Shown: piece after piece, positions 23,672 to 25,789 of the stretch
Position numbering within the stretch: position 1 is the stretch's first letter
How the letters are laid out: every line of letters starts with the position of its first letter
Assembly: GCA_937880845.1 (NCBI GenBank)
Contig: CALFLL010000062.1
Coordinates: forward strand, 1 to 25,789
Length of the DNA stretch: 25,789 nucleotides
DNA from: an uncultured Drancourtella sp.
GTDB lineage: Bacteria > Bacillota > Clostridia > Lachnospirales > Lachnospiraceae
Reading direction: 5' to 3'
Notes under the pieces: model-generated
Database searches by the model: none
Told to the model about the DNA's origin: nothing
What the model saw: only the letters and a program-made list of their open reading frames with translations
Made by a program: the position numbers and the translations under genes

Positions 23672-25666
23672 CTATCTACCAATTATCGTTTCAAAAATCC
23701 CCCATACCGTCAAAAACTGAAGGCAAAAAACTCCTGTTATGACAAATCCCTTTATGGACTTCTTCAATACGATTGCCCTGTTTTGCACTGCTATAAAAAG
23801 TAAAGGAAGAAACGGGAGAAAATATCTTCCCTGGACTCCATACACACAATCCGATGTCAGATTGGTGCAGTCTTTTGCAAGGTTAAACGCCAGTAATGTT
23901 CCGCAAAAGATACCGATACTGATAAAAATTCCCAAAAGGCGTCCTTTAAAATCAATAATCTTTTCTTTTTCTCTTACAATCAATGCCAATACAACAAGTA
24001 TAAAGAATCCTGTAATAACAAGCCAGGAAATCTCCACCTTACTGTATGCCCCATACCCTCCGAAAATCTGCTTTAGATAATACACACTTCGGTCTTTTAA
24101 TGTATTCATCCATAGAGCTGCCGTGTGCAGCGGATCTGTGATCAGCATTTTTATCGTATAGCCTTCAACAATCTGACCGTTTACCATCATTGTATCTTCT
24201 GCCATGGCACTTGTCGTAGTGGCTCTTGAAAAAAGAGATACCAGAACAGAACTCAAGATCAGAGCCGCCTTTAAAAGATAACTCCATATCTTTCTTTTTG
24301 AAATTTTGAATCCCGGAATCAGAAGAATCAAAAATCCGAGTAACAAATAAATGATTTTGACCGGAGCCAAAATGATGATGCTGACAAAAAGCACGATCCA
24401 GTCTTTCCATGAAACCTTCTTCTTCCTGTATGCCAGAAACAATGTATAAGCCACAAAAAGGAAGGAGCATGTATTGAGCATACTATCATAGGAAAAGGAT
24501 GCAGCTTCCTGAATGGCTGTAGGTCCAAGCATCAGTACAGCCATCGGCATCTTTGCGAACGGCATATATTTCAATGCGAAATAACCTGCTGCCAGATATG
24601 CAAACAACGCAAAGAGTCTTCCCAAAATAAGCCATGTTACATTTCCAAGTCCAAAAGCTCTGGCGGCAAGAATTGCCAAAATCTGCGGGAAATAAGACAC
24701 AGCCGGAACTTCCTTCATCGGCTTCCAGTCCATACTGATCATGTTTTCACGATTTTCTTCCCTGTCATTCCAGTGCCGTCTCATCTGATTATACGTATAT
24801 CTTCTTGTCACAAGTTCATTTGGAGTAATCGTCATATCGCCTTCTCTGACAAGAGTCTCGCCTTCATTATTGACTGCCTTGTCCCCCATCAGTGTACTTG
24901 CATCGTAGTATGCGGTTGCAATGTGCACATATTCGTCCGGGCAGGCATAAGGCGCCCATAATACCGTATATAAAATCCCGATAGTGCCTCCTATGATAAC
25001 AAACAGTTTCTGAATCTTCCATTTTTTATAAACAGCAGCATACCAGACAACTGCATACAGAATCAAAAGAATCGTAAATACTGCCCAAAACAATGGAATA
25101 AGGTAGCTACAGTCCCCCCCTGATGCAGACATGGCAATATCATAATCTTGCTTATCTCCATCAATACGGACTGAAGTTTCCGGTATATTCCATTTTGCTT
25201 TTCCAAGGTATCCGCTTCCTTCTATATAATTTCCGACATTGACAAAATCCAGTGTATACGTTTCCTTTTCTTTTATCTTGAGAGGTGCATCCAAGTTCAG
25301 CTGCTGCACTGTATTTTCCGGATCATGAAATTCCATCTCCCAGCGTTGTATTTCCGTTTTCCCTTTTCTTAAGATTACTTCTATACTGCTTCCTTTTTGT
25401 GCCTCTCCATAAACAACCGGTATCTCAATCTTTTCCAATATACCGTCTTCCAAAGTAATCTTTTGGCTAATCTTGTCCTGTAACGGAATCTTCCCCTTTA
25501 AAGAAGAATTAATAAGCAAATCTTCCGGTTTCTTGCTTGCAGGAATTACATCTCCCAGATAAATCACTGCAGCAATCCCAAGAAGAAACAAAAAAATCAG
25601 GGTAAATGCAATTTTTTTTACATGTTTGCCAATGATATTTTCTAAAGTATTCAAGATATGTTCCAT
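23672..25666 (-). CDS. DUF2142 family membrane protein, GT-C-like
   Basis: This 664-residue protein has one N-terminal helix (about 18-36), an extracellular beta-rich domain (about 40-185), then about 10-12 further helices. The segment A-C-P-D-E-Y-V-H-I-A (241-250) after a helix carries adjacent acids D244 and E245, placed like the catalytic acidic loop of GT-C transferases that use polyprenyl-phosphate sugars. From recall, P-D-E-x-x-H is the DUF2142 signature. It probably transfers a sugar from undecaprenyl phosphate to a surface polymer outside the membrane, the role of GacL in streptococci. It is the first gene of the locus in this window, preceded by a promoter and an AGAGGAAG site. Confidence 0.83.
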   Translation of the reverse strand: MEHILNTLENIIGKHVKKIAFTLIFLFLLGIAAVIYLGDVIPASKKPEDLLINSSLKGKIPLQDKISQKITLEDGILEKIEIPVVYGEAQKGSSIEVILRKGKTEIQRWEMEFHDPENTVQQLNLDAPLKIKEKETYTLDFVNVGNYIEGSGYLGKAKWNIPETSVRIDGDKQDYDIAMSASGGDCSYLIPLFWAVFTILLILYAVVWYAAVYKKWKIQKLFVIIGGTIGILYTVLWAPYACPDEYVHIATAYYDASTLMGDKAVNNEGETLVREGDMTITPNELVTRRYTYNQMRRHWNDREENRENMISMDWKPMKEVPAVSYFPQILAILAARAFGLGNVTWLILGRLFALFAYLAAGYFALKYMPFAKMPMAVLMLGPTAIQEAASFSYDSMLNTCSFLFVAYTLFLAYRKKKVSWKDWIVLFVSIIILAPVKIIYLLLGFLILLIPGFKISKRKIWSYLLKAALILSSVLVSLFSRATTTSAMAEDTMMVNGQIVEGYTIKMLITDPLHTAALWMNTLKDRSVYYLKQIFGGYGAYSKVEISWLVITGFFILVVLALIVREKEKIIDFKGRLLGIFISIGIFCGTLLAFNLAKDCTNLTSDCVYGVQGRYFLPFLPLLFIAVQNRAIVLKKSIKGFVITGVFCLQFLTVWGIFETIIGR

Positions 25667-25709
25667 TAGTCTTCCTCTCGTTTTTATTTTCGGTCAGTCA
25701 ATATTTTGT

Positions 25710-25718
25710 ATTATAACA
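25710..25718 (-). promoter_or_regulatory. Extended -10 promoter of the polysaccharide locus
   Basis: On the minus strand the sequence TG-T-TATAAT gives a perfect -10 (25710-25715) with an upstream TG, the extended -10 arrangement that can work without a good -35. No TTGACA-like box is found at 16-18 nt. The leader to the DUF2142 ATG would be about 37 nt. Confidence 0.6.
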
Positions 25719-25727
25719 TACTATGTT
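25715..25727. promoter_or_regulatory. Palindrome AACATA-N-TATGTT at the promoter
   Basis: Perfect 6-bp inverted arms with a 1-nt centre overlap the upstream edge of the -10 element. The position is right for a repressor operator, but no known regulator site was recognised and no regulator gene is in view. Confidence 0.35.
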
Positions 25728-25735
25728 GCAAAATA

Positions 25736-25789
25736 AAAGGGGCTGTGAAATAAGTCCCTCAAAGAAATAGGACCATTCGCTCATGCGAA
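25736..25789. other. Gene-free edge with possible repeat or IS-end sequence
   Basis: This AT-rich spacer at the window edge contains AAAGGGGCTGTGAAATAAG and, at 25776-25789, a 5-bp stem hairpin TTCGC-tcat-GCGAA. On the minus strand GGGAC...GCCCC followed by TTTTATTTT could be a weak terminator of a gene right of the window. It could also be the terminal repeat of an insertion sequence. The window ends too soon to decide. Confidence 0.3.

Noticed and set aside
1..25789. CRISPR array, tRNA, rRNA, prophage or integron signals
   Set aside because: No regularly spaced repeats, cloverleaf or rRNA-like tracts, integrase, transposase or phage genes were seen on either strand.

Overview
The window looks like chromosome from a low-GC Gram-positive anaerobe, most likely a gut Lachnospiraceae. 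This is an inference from AT-rich spacers, strong AGGAGG-type ribosome binding sites, a CsoR/CopA/CopZ copper operon, a membrane-anchored HtrA, and an EpsG/TagF-type surface polysaccharide locus. I see no rRNA, tRNA, CRISPR array or complete insertion sequence. Every supported gene (22 in all) is on the minus strand, so transcription runs from high to low coordinates.

Region 1 (1-126) is non-coding. It holds a plus-strand terminator-like hairpin and a perfect 38-bp palindrome resembling REP-type repeats. Region 2 (127-2964) is a copper-homeostasis operon, copA-csoR-copZ, whose promoter carries a clear CsoR operator. Region 3 (3006-8087) holds three separately promoted housekeeping or envelope genes: an HtrA serine protease, glmS (glucosamine-6-phosphate synthase), and a secreted, membrane-anchored cohesin-like protein with an extraordinarily acidic cytoplasmic tail.

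Region 4 (8100-25727) is a 17-gene polysaccharide locus made of two modules. The upstream module (25666 to 20570) encodes a DUF2142 GT-C-like membrane protein, a GT2, a DPM1/GacI-like GT2, a DUF2304 small membrane protein and a Wzx-like flippase. This parts list matches the streptococcal GacIJKL system, which makes an undecaprenyl-phosphate sugar, flips it and adds it outside the membrane as a side chain. The downstream module (20426 to 8100) starts at its own candidate promoter. It encodes an initiating sugar-phosphate transferase, UDP-galactopyranose mutase, two GT2s, a TagF-like phosphopolyol transferase, a Wzz-like protein with a degenerate kinase-like tail, an EpsG-type polymerase, another GT2, a second flippase, a TarI-like cytidylyltransferase and an extended SDR.

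Read together, the downstream module should build a Wzx/Wzy-dependent polymer containing galactofuranose and a phosphate-linked polyol (or related CDP-activated residue). The upstream module may decorate that polymer, or another wall polymer, after export. Candidate novelties are the GacIJKL-like module beside a full Wzy locus, the unusual CDP-polyol gene pair, the kinase-relic Wzz, a possible AUA start for the polymerase gene, and the acidic-tail cohesin-like protein.
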